Positions 39,445 to 49,380 of a stretch of 64,000 bases of DNA are shown piece after piece. Where the stretch lies: the NCBI GenBank assembly GCA_023333565.1, contig JAJKFH010000115.1, forward strand, positions 3,100,001-3,164,000. The letters run 5' to 3'. This DNA comes from Puffinus mauretanicus. Lineage: Eukaryota > Chordata > Aves > Procellariiformes > Procellariidae. Made by a program: the position numbers and the translations under genes. The number at the start of each line of letters is the position of its first letter. Position 1 is the stretch's first letter. A model generated the notes under the pieces. It worked only from the letters and a program-made list of their open reading frames with translations. It searched no databases and was not told where the DNA came from.

Positions 39445-41970
39445 AAAAGGTTGCTGCAAATCACACTGCATATTTCACCAGATCCTGAGCCTGGAAGTAG
39501 GTTGGAACAAAGAAAAAATCTCTTTAATTGCATTCCATATAAATGAGTTCAATCATAGTAATGAAGACCATCTTCCATCAATAGCAGAATGACAACACAA
39601 CAGGAAATGGTGAGAAAGCATATGAAATGGTCTGGAAATGAAAATCAAATAATTTTGGATGAATAAGCAAATTATTATTATAGCTAACATTCACTTTCAT
39701 ATCTACTGGCATATTAACAAAGTTATTGATTGGATACTTAAATTTATTCAGGTGATCTTTCCAGAACAAATACAATAACTTCAGGATAAGACCATTATTA
39801 ATATTTTAATATTTTCTTAAAAATCACCCTGCGGTGTGGAGAGTACTGTGGTTTTTTAATTTTGTGAGCCAAAATTAGTTCTATTGAAATCCTCTATGAA
39901 TTATGCAGTTTTGAAATGATTTCTCTTTTGATAAGAGGAAAATTTTTCCGTGGAAATCAAGTACCATTGCTGCCTCATAGAGATTTTCTATTCAACATCA
40001 AGAATGTAAGGACTCTTCACCTCAATATCCTTTCTCTGGGCAGTTCTATTTTTATTCTTCTGCAGGGCTCATACCAGAGAATATAAACACATGCTGAAGG
40101 AGGTGACCCTGAACTTGCTCACAAAACAAAGACCCAAAATTCTGCATTTTTGTAAACTAAGAATTTCATACTTTTCTTCATCAGTATGAAACCCAATCTT
40201 GTTGCTGCTGAGAATCAAACTTCCCACTCAAAAAAACAGTGGAGAAGCTAGCAAAGGCTGTGGCAAGACTGAACATGAAAGCAAAAAGATTTAGAGCATT
40301 AATCAATGGGAAACTGCAATACTCCATCCCTGAAGAAAAGGCAGGATATAATCCTGCTGTCTTTATTATCAAGCTCCAAGCATCTCTCTCAGTGGGCTGA
40401 AACATTGTTTACTTTTTGATTCGATCTACCTTTCCCACCCACAGTTATCTGCTGGCAGGGAGCATGGAGAGTATTTAAACCCTTCAGATCTCTGTCTACA
40501 AATGAGCAGAAGTTTCTTGGATTGAAATAAACACTAATAAACCTTCTTTTAGAACTAAGGACCATCTCAGAGGAAAGCATTGACAAAGGAGCTGGAAATT
40601 ACTGGCAGGCAATTTTTTCTGCCCATAAGTTTCACGCAAACAGGTGGGCAGTTCTAACAGATCTACATTTATACTCACGGGTTTTGCGTCCAGAGTGCCA
40701 TGTGCTCAGGACCATACTAGTGCACAGGCTCAATCACCATTTATTTGAACTTTGAAGGAACTTTTTTTCTGCCAGTAGATCTGATACATCTCTTGGCTAA
40801 AATAGTGACTTAGAAAATACTAGCTATACAGGTGTTCTAGAAACCTTAATTCTGTTGTTACTGTAATATGAATGAAATAATGTTATTTCGGAAAAAAGGC
40901 AGAATGAGCATTTGAAGTTGATAATCTTGAAAACTAAAGAATGGGAGAAAACACTGTAATAAGCAACTGCAAATTTGCCATTTTGTAGCCTTGCATATAT
41001 ATAATCTTTCAAAATAACTTTTTGCATGGTCAACCCACAGCCTGTTTGGTTGGTTGGTTGGTTGGTTGTTTTTTTAACTTGGGAAACACAGTTGTACTGG
41101 TACCTGATACAACTTGCTGTGCATTGATAGCGGTGGAGTTCAGCACAGAAGGTTGTAACTGGAGCTACAAAGCTAAATACTTTTGTTAGCCAGCCATAGC
41201 AGATGGGGAGGTACACACATTTTCAGAAAGGAGGTACGCTATGTTTTGCATAGGGAAACTCATGGGTCCCTTTCTCCATGTGGAATATTTAGAGTGTCCT
41301 CAAAGTAGAGCACTGGCTACCTTGATTTCAGTAGAACTACTTTGATTTCTGTTTGACAAAAAAAAAAAAAAAAAGAAAGAAAGAAAAGCCAGAGAACATG
41401 GGACTAATTATGAAGATTATGGCCACTCTCCTATATCACAATGCATCTTCTCTGTCGGGGAAAAGTCTAGACTGTCTTTACCATACTGTCTACTTTGCAG
41501 ATAATTTCAGACAGATAGAATATCTGATAAGACAGCAAATGGTACACTGTGTTTCTGAACATTGCTATTATAAACTGATCTTACATTTAGTTACTACTCA
41601 TATTGTAAGAGAGGAATTTGTGCAGTTCCTTGTTTAAACTCTACTTCTACCCAGAACAAGAGATCCATATACTGTATGATGCCTTATATTCTGAGTTGGA
41701 ATTTTTATTTAGCTATCATGTGATTTTAGAGTTGTATAGAACAAAGAATAAGGCTGTGACACTGCAATATCAAACACCATGTGCTGCATACTATATAGAC
41801 ATTAACTTTAATCATACTATTCAACTAAGACCTTCACAAATAGTCTTATTTTTACCACTTTTTAAAAGAAATCACACTTCTAGGAATAAAATTGCATATA
41901 AATGGCATATAAATGTAGAGTATTTTTTTAGTGCATATCTTAAATTAACTTCTAATTATTCTAATTCATG
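39445..41970. other. Intergenic sequence, no gene recognised
   Basis: AT-rich. It contains a GGTT tetranucleotide run (41045-41068) and an A16 run followed by GAAA units (41359-41391). Open frames at 40824-41216 (minus) and 41618-42019 (plus) have no recognisable motif. Confidence 0.5.
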
Positions 41971-41975
41971 TACTG

Positions 41976-44113
41976 GTGGAGTTTGCAGTCCTGAGGGATA
42001 TGGGACATGTGAAGAGTAAAGCCAGGACCCTGAATTTTAGGAAAGCAAAATTCCAGCTCTTCAAGAAGTTAGTCAATGTGACCCCCTGGGAAACTGCCCT
42101 CTGGAACAAGGGAGCAGAACAGAGCTGGCAGATCTTTAAGGACACTTTCCATGTGTAGGAAATCAGGAAAGGAAAGCAAGAGACTGGCATGGATGAGTCA
42201 AGACCTGCTGGTCAAACTAAAGGCAAGAAGGAAACGCACAGGCAGTGCAAGCAGGGACAGGTATCCTGGGAAGAATGTAGGGACATTGCCTGGTTATGTA
42301 GCAATGGGGTCAGGAAGGCCAAGGCATGGCTGGAGCTGAACTTGGCAAGGGGCGCAAAGAATAATAAGGGCTTCTACAGGTACGTCAGCCAGAAAAGAAA
42401 GGTCGAAGAAAGTGTACCCCCCCTGACTAACATGACTGGCAAACTGGTAACAACGGATGAGGAGAAGGCTGAGGTACTTAACAATTTTTTTTGCCTCAGT
42501 CTTCACTAGCAATCTCTCTTCCCACGCCTCTTGAGTGGATGGACCTCAAGACAGGGACTGGGGAAGCAAAGTCCCTCCCATTGTAAGGGAAGATCAGGTT
42601 CAGGACCACCTGAGGAACCTGAACATACGTAAGTCTATGGGACCTGACAAGATCCATCCCACAGTCCTGAGGGAATTGGCTGGTGTAGTTGCCAAGCCAC
42701 TCTCCGTGATATTTGAAAAGTCATGGCAGTCAGGTGAAGTCCCTGGTGACTGGAAAAAGGGAAACATTGCACCCATTTTTAAAAAGGGTAGAAAGGAGGA
42801 CCCTGGGAACTACCGACCTGTCAGCCTCACCTCTGTGCCTGGGAAGATCATGGAACAGATCCTCCTAGCAGCTATGCTAAGGCATATGGAGGACAGGGAG
42901 GTGATTCGAGACAGCCAGCGTGGCTTCACCAAGGGCAAGTCCTGCCTGAGCAACCTAGTGGCCTTCTACGATGGAGTGACTACATCAGTGGACAAGGGAA
43001 GAGCTGCGGATGTCATCTATCTGGACTTCTGCAAGGCCTTTGACACGGTCCCCCACAACATCCTTCTCTCTAAACTGGAGAGGTATGGATTTGATGAGTG
43101 GACTATTTGGTGGATAAGGAATTGGCTAGATGGTCGCGTCCAGACAGTAATGGTCAACAACTCAATGTCTGGATCGGTGATGAGTGGTGTCCCGCAGGGG
43201 TCTGTATTGGGACCAGTACTGTTTAATATCATTTAACATCAATGACATAGACAGTGGGATTGAGTGCACCTCAGCAGATGACACCAAGCTGAGTGGTGCG
43301 GTTGACACGCCTGAGGGACAGGATGCCATTCAGAGGGACCGGGACAAGCTCGAGAAGTGGGCCTATGTGAACCTCATGAGGTTCAACAAGGCCAAGTGCA
43401 AGGTCCTGCACCTGGGTCAGGGCAATCCCCAGTATCAGTACAGGCTGGGGGATGAAGGGATGGAGAGCAGCCCTGCCGAGAAGGACTTGGGGGTACTGGT
43501 GGATGAAAAGCTGGACATGAGCCAGCAATGTGCGCTCGCAGCCCAGAAAGCCAACCATATCCTGGGCTGCATCAAAAGAAGCGTGGCCAGTAGGTCAAGG
43601 GAGGTGATTCTGCCCCTCTACTCTACTCTGGTGAGACCCCACCTGGAGTACTGCATCCTGCTCTGGAACCCTCAGCACAAGAAAGACATGGACCTGTTGG
43701 AGTGGGTCCAGAGGAGGACCACAAAAATGATCAGGGGGATGGAATCCCTCTCCTATGAGGAAAGGCTGAGAGAGTTGGGGTTCTTCAGCCTGGAGAAGAG
43801 AAGGCTTTGGGGAGAACTTATTGCAGCCTTTCAGTACTTAAAGGGGGCTTATAAAAAAGATGGGGACAGACTTTTTAGCAGGGCCTGTTGCGACAGGACA
43901 AGGGGGAATGGTTTTAAACTAAAAGAGGGTAGATTCAGACTAGAAATAAGGACAAAATTTTTTATGATAAGGGTGGTGAAACACTGGCACAAGTTGCCTA
44001 GAGAGGTGGTAGATGCCCCATTCCTGGAAACATTGAAGGTCAGGTTGGACGGGACTCTGAGCAACCTGATCTATTTGAAGATGGCCCTGCCCATGGCAGG
44101 GGGGGTGGACTAG
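41976..44113 (+). pseudogene. CR1 ORF2 remnant (linker plus reverse transcriptase)
   Basis: Pieces lie at 41976-42158, 42151-42339 and 42189-42509 (linker: 'SWQIFKDTF', 'AKAWLELNLARGAKNNKGFY'), 42535-43236 (RT fingers and palm: '[18 protein letters not shown]', '[20 protein letters not shown]', '[13 protein letters not shown]', '[16 protein letters not shown]') and 43184-44113 (thumb and C-terminal domain, 309 codons without interruption). A frameshift at about 43225-43236 separates palm from thumb. At the catalytic FADD box a short deletion leaves '[11 protein letters not shown]', removing the F and flanking residues. At least four indels make it non-coding, although long stretches remain open. 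Confidence 0.92.
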
Positions 44114-44143
44114 ATGATCTTTAAAGGTCTTTTCCAACCCAAA

Positions 44144-44148
44144 CCATT
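44144..44148. repeat. Left 5-bp target-site duplication of LTR copy 3
   Basis: 'ccatt' lies within the CR1 3' end and is repeated at 44711-44715. Removing the LTR and one copy restores the ordinary CR1 tail order. Confidence 0.9.
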
Positions 44149-44296
44149 TGTTATGGTTTAACCCGGCAGGCAGCCAAACACCACACAGCCGCTCGCTCAC
44201 TCCCCCCCTGCCACAGTGGGATGGGGAAGAGGATCAAAAAAAAAAGTAAAATTTGTGGATTGAGATAAAGACAGTTTAATAGAATAGAAAAAGAAG

Positions 44297-44327
<31 letters not shown>

Positions 44328-44334
44328 AATAATA

Positions 44335-44369
<35 letters not shown>

Positions 44370-44710
44370 AGAATATACAAAATGAGTGACGCACATGCAA
44401 ATCTTCACCACCCACTGACCGATAACCAAGTAGCGATTGCTACTTCCTGGACTATGCCTACCATTCATATACTGAGCATGATGTCACATGGTATGGAATA
44501 CCCCATTGGCCAGCTGGGCCAGCTGTCCCGGCTATGCTCCCTCCCAGCCTCTTGTGCAGTTGACAGAGCATGGGAAGCTGAAAAGTCCTTGACTACATGG
44601 TACTTAGCAATAACTAAAAACATCAGTGTGTTATCAACATTCTTCTCATACGAAGACCAAAACACAGCACTAGGAAGAAATTTAACTCTATCCCAGCCAA
44701 AACCAGAACA
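44149..44710 (-). mobile_element. Avian solo LTR, ERVL-like family (copy 3), inside CR1 tail
   Basis: A 562-bp TG...CA element on the minus strand ('tgttctggttttggctggg' to 'gggttaaaccataaca'), flanked by the exact 5-bp duplication 'ccatt'. It is homologous along its length to copies 1 and 2. It carries a long GAT/ATC trinucleotide microsatellite at 44296-44371, expanded relative to the other copies. It integrated just before the terminal CR1 repeat, so it is younger than that CR1 copy. No internal genes are attached. Confidence 0.93.
44296..44371 (+). repeat. Long GAT trinucleotide microsatellite inside LTR copy 3
   Basis: About 24 tandem trinucleotides, mostly 'gat' with an 'aat' interruption in the middle. 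The translated His- or Ile-runs in open frames here are artefacts of this repeat. Confidence 0.95.
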
Positions 44711-44731
44711 CCATTCTATGATTCTATGGTT
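44711..44731 (+). mobile_element. CR1 3' tail, displaced by LTR copy 3
   Basis: 'ccattctatgattctatgg' is the terminal CR1 repeat that belongs directly after 44148. Its first five bases are the target duplication of the LTR. Confidence 0.88.
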
Positions 44732-47230
44732 CTAATTTATTTTTTCATTTTCTCATATGCCAACAGAAAATGAAATCGTCTTTGCCTATAGAGACAAGAC
44801 TTAATAAGAGCTCTATACTGACATATTTACTGGTTGAAATCTATCTTTTCCTTGACTATTTTGAAATTATTTGAGAAATTAAAATAAGTGAGAGTAACAA
44901 AATGTCCTTCAATGTGAAATTGTTAGGGCACATATTTTATGTTCATATAATGGAATTTGTATTTAAAAGCAGGTATAAAAGTGCATTCTCTGACTGGGCA
45001 TATACCCGTCTACAAGGGACTAACATATATGGTTTCTATGATGCACATGTTGCTCTACAAATAATTACTCTATCTAAGGCCATTAAAGAAACCTCAGACT
45101 AAGACTCAGCTAAAACAACTCTGATTTTGCACTCAACATTGTGAAATTTCACACTCTTTGAAGTAATGGAGCAATGTAACAGGAGTAGTAGGAATTTGTG
45201 GAGAAGTGAGAGAGAGGGATTCAGTTCATTTTTAAAGCAAATCATTATTGTCTCAGGATAATTTAACACAAGTTATGAAACTTTAAATCATATCTACTTT
45301 AAAGAGAAATGTATATATAAATGACAAGTGAAAATGGGAAACACATTACATCTGAAAAGAGCACTCCCCATTGCATTTTCCCCATATCTAGCTAAAAAGA
45401 CTCATTTGTGGTGCTACAATTACAATAAACCACACAGTTCCATTGAGAAGTCTACACGCATCCAAAACCAATTCTAAACGTCATCAGGTTAAAATATCCA
45501 AGATTTGGTCTCCAACTTTTAATTAATCTTTATGAAGACTAGATTCACCAGTATTTTAAAAAACGTATCCTCTTTTAATTTATCATCTTTGTTTTTGGAA
45601 GCTCAGAAAGAAGAAACTTAATCAAAATCTGAAAAAACAAGTTTCTTGTCCTCATAAATAACATGAAGCTTCACAAGATAACATATTGCTATCTTAGGCC
45701 TATTTTATCAACAACATCTTCTAAGAATCTAGGATCTGATCCAAAGCATAATAATGTTAATTAGAGTCTTTCTGTTGACTTTGGCTGACTTGAATTTGAT
45801 ATATGTCTCTATTTATAAATTCATAAGAACTGAAAAAAAATATATTCTAACTCTCCCATGCTTTGCTTTTAACATCCTATTTTCCCTCCAGGATTGCCAT
45901 TAATCAATAGCTGAGCATAACGTATGTTTTCCGTGTTTGGGAATTCTTTTGAGCTTCAAATTGTTCCATAAGGGTAAAAAGTCAAATCCTAGACAATCTA
46001 GAGAAATTAATAACTCAGATCATTCAAACAACTTTCAGATCTTCCAAACATTTCATTTCAGTATTAATAGTTTTCATTCTACAATAATTAGCTAAAAATT
46101 CTCAAGATGCTGTGCTCAGGTAAAATAATTTCTTAGCTTGAAATGTAAAAATATAATGGTTTGATAATTTCTCTAAGACAAAGCAAAATGTGAGTTTTGT
46201 CAATTGATCTTTTCTGTTTTCAGTTTTCATAAATCAATTTTGTCCAGAGAAAAACCTCACATAAAAATTCATAACTACTCCTGATTAGAAACTCAGTGGC
46301 TGTAACACTGCAAAACTGCATTGAATTCAGTAAAGCAAAACCCTTCAATGAGACTGAGACTTTGAGGTGTTATACATCTCCCGTTGCTTCCTTCTAAAAT
46401 AGAATGGTGGACAAGTAGTCAAAGTTTGTGTACTATATTGTAAAATGTCATCTTTCCATCTATTTTGAGTTGTTTAAATTTTCTTTTTTAAGGGAAAGCA
46501 ATTACGTTTTCCTTTTCATTTGCTTGCATTCTTAAGAGTTCTGCTGATGTTCTACCTGTTTCTTTTAATCCTGCCAGAAATAACAACAGATAAATTTTGC
46601 CCATGAAGTCCAGTAATTTAAAAAAATCCAAATTACTGAAAAAATCTTCAAAGAATAGCTGGAATGATTAAAAAAAACAGCAGCCCTTCCTTTAAAAAAA
46701 AAAAAAAAAAAGGGAAAAAAGAGAAAAGTCCACCTGTACTTTTAAAATGCCTCAGCATTCCCTGAGGCTACAAATCTTCAGCGGTGAAGTGGCATCTGGA
46801 TTTCTGTGGCTAAGCATAAATGCAGTTACATATATTACAATAGGGATACTGAATTGTTAAACCCCAGCAGATTTCTTAAACCAGTCTTTTTTTTCCCCCA
46901 CCTCTGAAATGTCCAGAGGCTGAACCAGAAGATGAAGGTGACTGGAAACCACACCAAACACCTTGCACGAGAGAGGAGCAAGAAGCAGAGTCGCAGACAC
47001 TAGTTCCATGCCTGTTCTTTGAGTCACAGGCTTGAATGCCAGCCTGTCCTCCCTCAGAAAGCATCCCAAACATTAACTGGAAGAGGAACTAGGACTCAGG
47101 GCTCTGAGGTGAGCAGTCACTTACTATGCAGTTTAGTCGCTGGCTCATTCGATTAATATTTGGAAAATTTTATATAACAGAAAGACATTTTCAGAAAGAG
47201 GTAAAAGAAATACATTCCAGAACTGCTAAT
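44732..47230. other. Intergenic sequence, no gene recognised
   Basis: AT-rich, with an A17 run near 46694-46711. No mobile element or coding region was recognised. Confidence 0.5.
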
Positions 47231-48070
47231 GCACTTTGTTTACAGCATGCTATCTGAAGGTGGAAAGTCAGGGTTCAAATCTGTCAGATGATGTGATAAA
47301 CAGCTCATCTGCATACCCACAGAGGAACACAGGGAGACAACAGCAGCGGGGGAGCCCAAATAACAGCCTGACCTGGCTGGTCTCAGGCCCTTCCCAGGAG
47401 CCAGCAGCCCATCAAAGGCCCATCTCACACGACCAGAGGAGTACAGAGGCACAAATGCGAGCAGGAACCCAAATTAAGAACTCAGAGTAAGGGACACCAT
47501 TTCCAGGCCTCTCCCAGGGCAGTTACGAGAGAGTCTCAGTCGTGGTGTACGGAAGCACATGACCATGAGTCAATCGTGGACCACACTGCCAACGGAGGGA
47601 AGGCTGCTGCCTAGGGGTGCAGGACACATTATGGGATGCAGGGGAAGAGCATTTGGGGATTACACAATTTATTGTGGGATGTTTATAGATGGGAGCAAAA
47701 GGGAGGAGCAAAGTGATTTGGGGATGAACAAGCACGGGAAAATAGAGGGATGAAAGGGGCCAGTCACATGTAAACAGCTGACAGGTCAGTAGAGCTGACT
47801 GGCCATGCCCTGCACCTGGTCAATGCAGTCTGTCCTATCCTCTTATAAAACTGCTCTTCTAACTCCTTTCCTGGGTGAGGGACTCTCTATGCATGTGTAT
47901 GGGGGTGTTGTCCGTGCCAGCAGCTGGCGTGGGACCAGGGTCCAAGAGGCCCGTGCATCTGTGGTGCCAGCACTGGGAGTGAGCGTGAGTGTGCACATGT
48001 GCATGTGACCGCTGGCAAAGATCCAGCTGGACCAGCTGGTGGGTAGGTGAAGAGGTGGCCCAGGAGGCCA
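47231..48070 (+). repeat. Unclassified interspersed-repeat-like block, left part
   Basis: Base composition shifts to GC-richer sequence. The segment has promoter-like 'tcttataaaactgctctt' at about 47841-47858, followed by 'gggtgagggactctctat' and degenerate units built around 'gtgccagcagctgg', starting at about 47914, 47964 and 48018. The same kind of unit recurs after the CR1 insertion at 48909, 48986 and 49046, so the two parts probably belong to one element. Orientation is assumed from the TATA-like box. I cannot name the family. An LTR is possible but no TG...CA ends or target duplication were found. Confidence 0.45.
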
Positions 48071-48710
48071 CTGGTAAACACTAAGTTTATCATGAGCCAG
48101 CAACATGCCCTTGCAGCAAAGAAGGCAAATGGCATTCTGGGCTGCGTTAGGCAAAGTATTGCCAGCAGGTCGAGAGAGAGGATCCTTCCCCTCTACTCAA
48201 CACTGGTGAGGCCACACCTGTAGTACTGTGTCCAGCTCCCCAGTACAAGAGAGACATGGACATACTGGAGAGAGTCCAGTGAAGAGCCACAAAGATGCTG
48301 AAGGGCCTGAAGCATCTCTCCTATGAGGAAAGGCTGAGAGAGCTGGGAATGCTCAGCCTGGAGAAGGCTCATGGGAAATTTATCAACCTGAAGGGAGGGC
48401 GCAAAGAGGATGGAGCCAGGCTTTTTTCGGCGGTGCCCAGTAACAGGACCAGAGGTAATAGGCACAAACTGAAACACAGCAGTTGCCATCTGAACATCAG
48501 GAAACACTTTTTCACTGTGAGGGTGACTGAGCACTGGCACAGGTTGCCCATAGAGGCTGTGGAGTCTCCATCCTTGCAGATACTCAAAAGTCATCTGGGC
48601 ATGGTCCTGGGCAACCGGCTCTAGATGGCTTTGCTTGAGCAGGAGAGTTGGACCAGATGACCTCCAGAGGTCCCTTCCAGCCTCAACCATTCCATGATTC
48701 TGAGATTCTG
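48071..48710 (+). mobile_element. CR1 3'-end fragment within the unclassified block
   Basis: ORF2 C-terminal sequence is legible: '[19 protein letters not shown]', '[17 protein letters not shown]', 'RLFSAVPSNRTRGNRHKLK', 'NIRKHFFTVRVTEHWHRLP'. The 3' terminus is 'ccattccatgattctgagat'. One frame, 48295-48624, is open for 109 codons; the rest is frameshifted. It is a third CR1 subfamily by sequence ('ggaccagatgacctccagag' before the tail). Confidence 0.9.
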
Positions 48711-49380
48711 CATGGGGGCCAAGTGTGTCTGAGGGCAAGAGCACAGGAGGAGCTGGATATTGGGGGACTTGAGGAGACCCAATCCCCTGGTCCTCCCCGG
48801 AGAGACCGTGGGTTCTGGGGATCTCTAGGTGTGAGACCTCTGTGTGTGTGTGTGCGCGTGTGTGTGCCTCTCTCTCCCTCTCTCTCTAGGGATGAGGCAA
48901 CTGATTCAGGACCAGCTACTGGGGAAATCTGGTGTGTGTGTGTGCGTCTGTGAGTGGGACTGTGGCCCCAGGGGCTGGTATGTCCAAGTGCCAGCAACTG
49001 GGGAGATTCAGATCCAAGGGTAGCTCATGGGAAGGCTGAGTGTCTAAGCCCAGCTGCTGGAGGGATCCGCAATGTACATATGTATATAGGCATATATGTG
49101 TTATTTCCCACTAATGGACCTTCATCATGATCAGCCAGATAGGGGAACAGGATGAGGCCACTGATGCTGTTATTTTTTGTGTGAATGCTGATTGTGTCTG
49201 TCTATGAAGACCAAAGTGGACAGCCATGTATATATGTATATATGTGCTTGTATAAGTGAGTTTGTATATGTTCCCGCTGGGAATACATCCTCAGCCTTGC
49301 TACTGGTTGGATCAGCATACAGGGAGCTGTTGCAGCCTCACCTGGAATGGGCTACTGGATTCGGTACCCCCTAACAAAAA
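48711..49380 (+). repeat. Unclassified repeat-like block, right part
   Basis: Contains TG/CG dinucleotide and CT tracts (48838-48895), a second TG tract near 48932-48951, and degenerate units 'accagctactggggaaat' (48910), 'gccagcaactggggagat' (48989) and 'cccagctgctggagggat' (49049), then a TATG-type tract at about 49228-49250. It appears to continue the block left of the CR1. The right border is uncertain. Confidence 0.45.
48838..48895 (+). repeat. TG/CT dinucleotide microsatellites
   Basis: 'ctgtgtgtgtgtgtgcgcgt' is followed by a CT-rich run. These are simple repeats. Confidence 0.85.

Larger units (their letters stand above)
41971..44148 (+). mobile_element. CR1 LINE, 5'-truncated, near-complete RT (left part)
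   Basis: This is the longest CR1 copy in the window. It starts inside the endonuclease-RT linker of ORF2 ('KARTLNFRKAKFQLFKKL') and runs through the full RT region to the 3' end ('ggcaggggggtggactagat', 'ggtcttttccaacccaaacc'). The terminal tail continues after an inserted LTR at 44711-44731. It is a different CR1 subfamily from the 12-13 kb copy, judged by the 3' end ('cccatggcagggggggtgga' here versus 'gttgggttgacggttggact' there). The 5' border is approximate; 5' truncation is normal for CR1. Confidence 0.94.

Noticed and set aside
44151..44468. Open frames encoding poly-Ile and poly-His proteins
   Set aside because: Pure artefacts of the GAT/ATC microsatellite inside LTR copy 3.
47231..48070. 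Calling this block an LTR of a named avian ERV
   Set aside because: A TATA-like box alone is insufficient. No TG...CA ends, polypurine tract or target duplication were found.
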